Notes under the pieces: model-generated
Seen by the model: only the letters and a program-made list of their open reading frames with translations
Told to the model about the DNA's origin: nothing
Database searches by the model: none
Made by a program: the position numbers and the translations under genes
Assembly: GCA_029202485.1 (NCBI GenBank)
Contig: CP119313.1
Location: 3,410,001 to 3,474,000, forward strand
Length of the DNA: 64,000 bases
DNA from: Candidatus Pedobacter colombiensis
Lineage (GTDB): Bacteria > Bacteroidota > Bacteroidia > Sphingobacteriales > Sphingobacteriaceae
Reading direction: 5' to 3'
Shown: positions 63,084 to 64,000 of the stretch, in pieces
Layout: every line of letters starts with the position of its first letter
Numbering within the stretch: the stretch's first letter is position 1

Positions 63084-64000
63084 ATGAGTTCAGGAACAAA
63101 AGATCACGCTGCTTTATCAGACATATTTAATAAGGATGAAGCAAGGGTAGACTGGCACGACGAGACTTTATGGTTTGTTCGCGCCAAGCGCGATAAAGCC
63201 GCTCACAATATCCCCGAATGGGAATCATTAAGAGAAGCAGCTTCTCAGATTAAAAACAATGTACTCTCTAACCTCCACAATTACTTAATTGAATTTGAGG
63301 AGCAGGCACAGAAAAATGGTGTTACTGTACATTGGGCAGCTGATGCGGCCGAACACAATCAAATTGTACATTCGATATTGAAGGAACATGGCGTAAACCG
63401 ATTGATCAAAAGTAAATCGATGCTTACGGAGGAATGCCATTTAAATGAGTACCTAAAACAAAATGAAATTGAGGTAATTGACACCGATCTGGGCGAGCGC
63501 ATTGTGCAACTGGCGCAGGAGCCACCAAGTCATATTGTATTGCCTTGTATCCATAAAAAGAAAGAAGAGATCGGCGAATTGTTCCATGAGCATCTGGGTA
63601 CACCGGAAGGCATGGCTGACCCGGTATTTTTAACTGCCGCAGCCCGGGAACACTTGCGTGAAACCTTTTTAACACGCAAAGCAGCTATTACGGGTGTAAA
63701 TTTCGCTGTGGCCGAAACCGGTGAATTTGTGGTTTGTACCAATGAGGGTAATGCAGACATGGGTGCGCACCTTGCCGATGTACACATTGCCTGTATGGGC
63801 ATTGAAAAGATCATTCCTAAGCGTAAAAATCTGGGTGTTTTTTTAAGGCTATTAACCAGAAGTGCCACAGGACAGCCGATTACTACTTATTCCAGCCATT
63901 TTAAAAAACCAAGACCTGGCCAGCAAATGCACCTTGTGTTGGTTGACAATGGAAGAACAACTCAATTGAGTCGCCCTGATTTCCGCAATTCGTTAAAATG
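63084..64000 (+). CDS. lutB: lactate utilization protein LutB-like, 3' truncated by window edge
   Basis: The frame begins at ATG 63084 (MSSGTKDHAALSDIFNKDE) and is open to the window edge, 305 residues in view. It shows the LutB/YkgF N-terminal domain (FVRAKRDKAAHNIPEWESL, AVAETGEFVVCTNEGNADMG). The 4Fe-4S-binding C-terminal part lies outside. The protein partners with the upstream LutA-like product. Confidence 0.9.
   Translation, partial: MSSGTKDHAALSDIFNKDEARVDWHDETLWFVRAKRDKAAHNIPEWESLREAASQIKNNVLSNLHNYLIEFEEQAQKNGVTVHWAADAAEHNQIVHSILKEHGVNRLIKSKSMLTEECHLNEYLKQNEIEVIDTDLGERIVQLAQEPPSHIVLPCIHKKKEEIGELFHEHLGTPEGMADPVFLTAAAREHLRETFLTRKAAITGVNFAVAETGEFVVCTNEGNADMGAHLADVHIACMGIEKIIPKRKNLGVFLRLLTRSATGQPITTYSSHFKKPRPGQQMHLVLVDNGRTTQLSRPDFRNSLK

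Noticed and set aside
1..64000. tRNA genes, rRNA genes and CRISPR arrays
   Set aside because: No cloverleaf-type patterns, rRNA segments or regularly spaced identical repeats were found by eye; a dedicated tool would be decisive.

Overview
The window is a chromosomal segment of a Bacteroidota bacterium. It most resembles the Sphingobacteriaceae (Pedobacter and relatives). Supporting signs are lineage-typical families (type 3 ProRS, DUF4296, DUF2723/GT117, PG_1098-like methyltransferase, long Lgt, UbiD of about 610 residues), the near absence of Shine-Dalgarno sites, TAnnTTTG -7 promoter boxes, and moderately low G+C. No rRNA, tRNA or CRISPR array was seen.

Layout: 0-6 kb holds the end of a thiolase gene, a secreted protein of unknown function, two tandem POT peptide transporters and a polyprenol-phosphate mannosyltransferase-like GT2. 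6-10.7 kb (minus) is a run proS - unknown - cystathionine synthase/lyase - TIGR02757 - YdeI-like. 10.8-15.8 kb holds a Gly/Tyr-rich lipoprotein, a FadL-like outer membrane protein, a UbiD-family decarboxylase and Dps. 15.9-24.6 kb holds a LysM protein, uridine kinase, 3-oxoacid CoA-transferase A/B, an MBOAT/SGNH O-acetylation pair, MutS2 and a DUF4296 lipoprotein. 24.7-32.3 kb is a compact plus-strand run (YggS, GNAT, DUF3298, aspartokinase, methyltransferase) followed by GT117. 32.3-37.0 kb is a four-gene minus-strand operon (TonB-receptor-like protein, secreted TPR-like protein, LytS-type kinase, LytTR regulator). Then come a 1-Cys peroxiredoxin and a DUF72 protein.

From about 38.8 to 47.1 kb the sequence changes character. 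It is AT-rich and loosely packed, with gene remnants (DinB C-terminus, serine-recombinase C-terminus, frameshifted SUKH-like gene), proteins of unknown function, a WG-repeat protein and a complete IS3-family element. The IS splits a gene, leaves a 3-bp target duplication, and its removal restores the reading frame exactly. This is the accessory part of the window. It may be a decayed integration site carrying orphan immunity-type genes.

47.3-49 kb holds an ECF sigma factor next to a membrane-anchored trypsin-like protease with an anti-sigma-like N-terminus. Divergent from them is a tiny Thr-rich lipoprotein, beyond a GC-rich tandem/inverted repeat. 49.8-55.9 kb is housekeeping: purB, NifU-like protein, inositol monophosphatase, lgt, mtaB, ubiX. 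UbiX would supply the prenyl-FMN needed by the distant UbiD protein. 56.2-62.2 kb is a pectin/uronate block (AraC regulator, GxDLY SGNH esterase, kduD, DUF4861, kduI, LacI regulator) with an operator-like palindrome at the lacI promoter and another before kduI. The window ends with lutA and the start of lutB (lactate oxidation).

The strongest items for follow-up are the IS-split gene, the sigma/protease fusion pair, the 49.1 kb repeat, the possible attenuator in front of ubiX, and the two palindromes in the uronate block.
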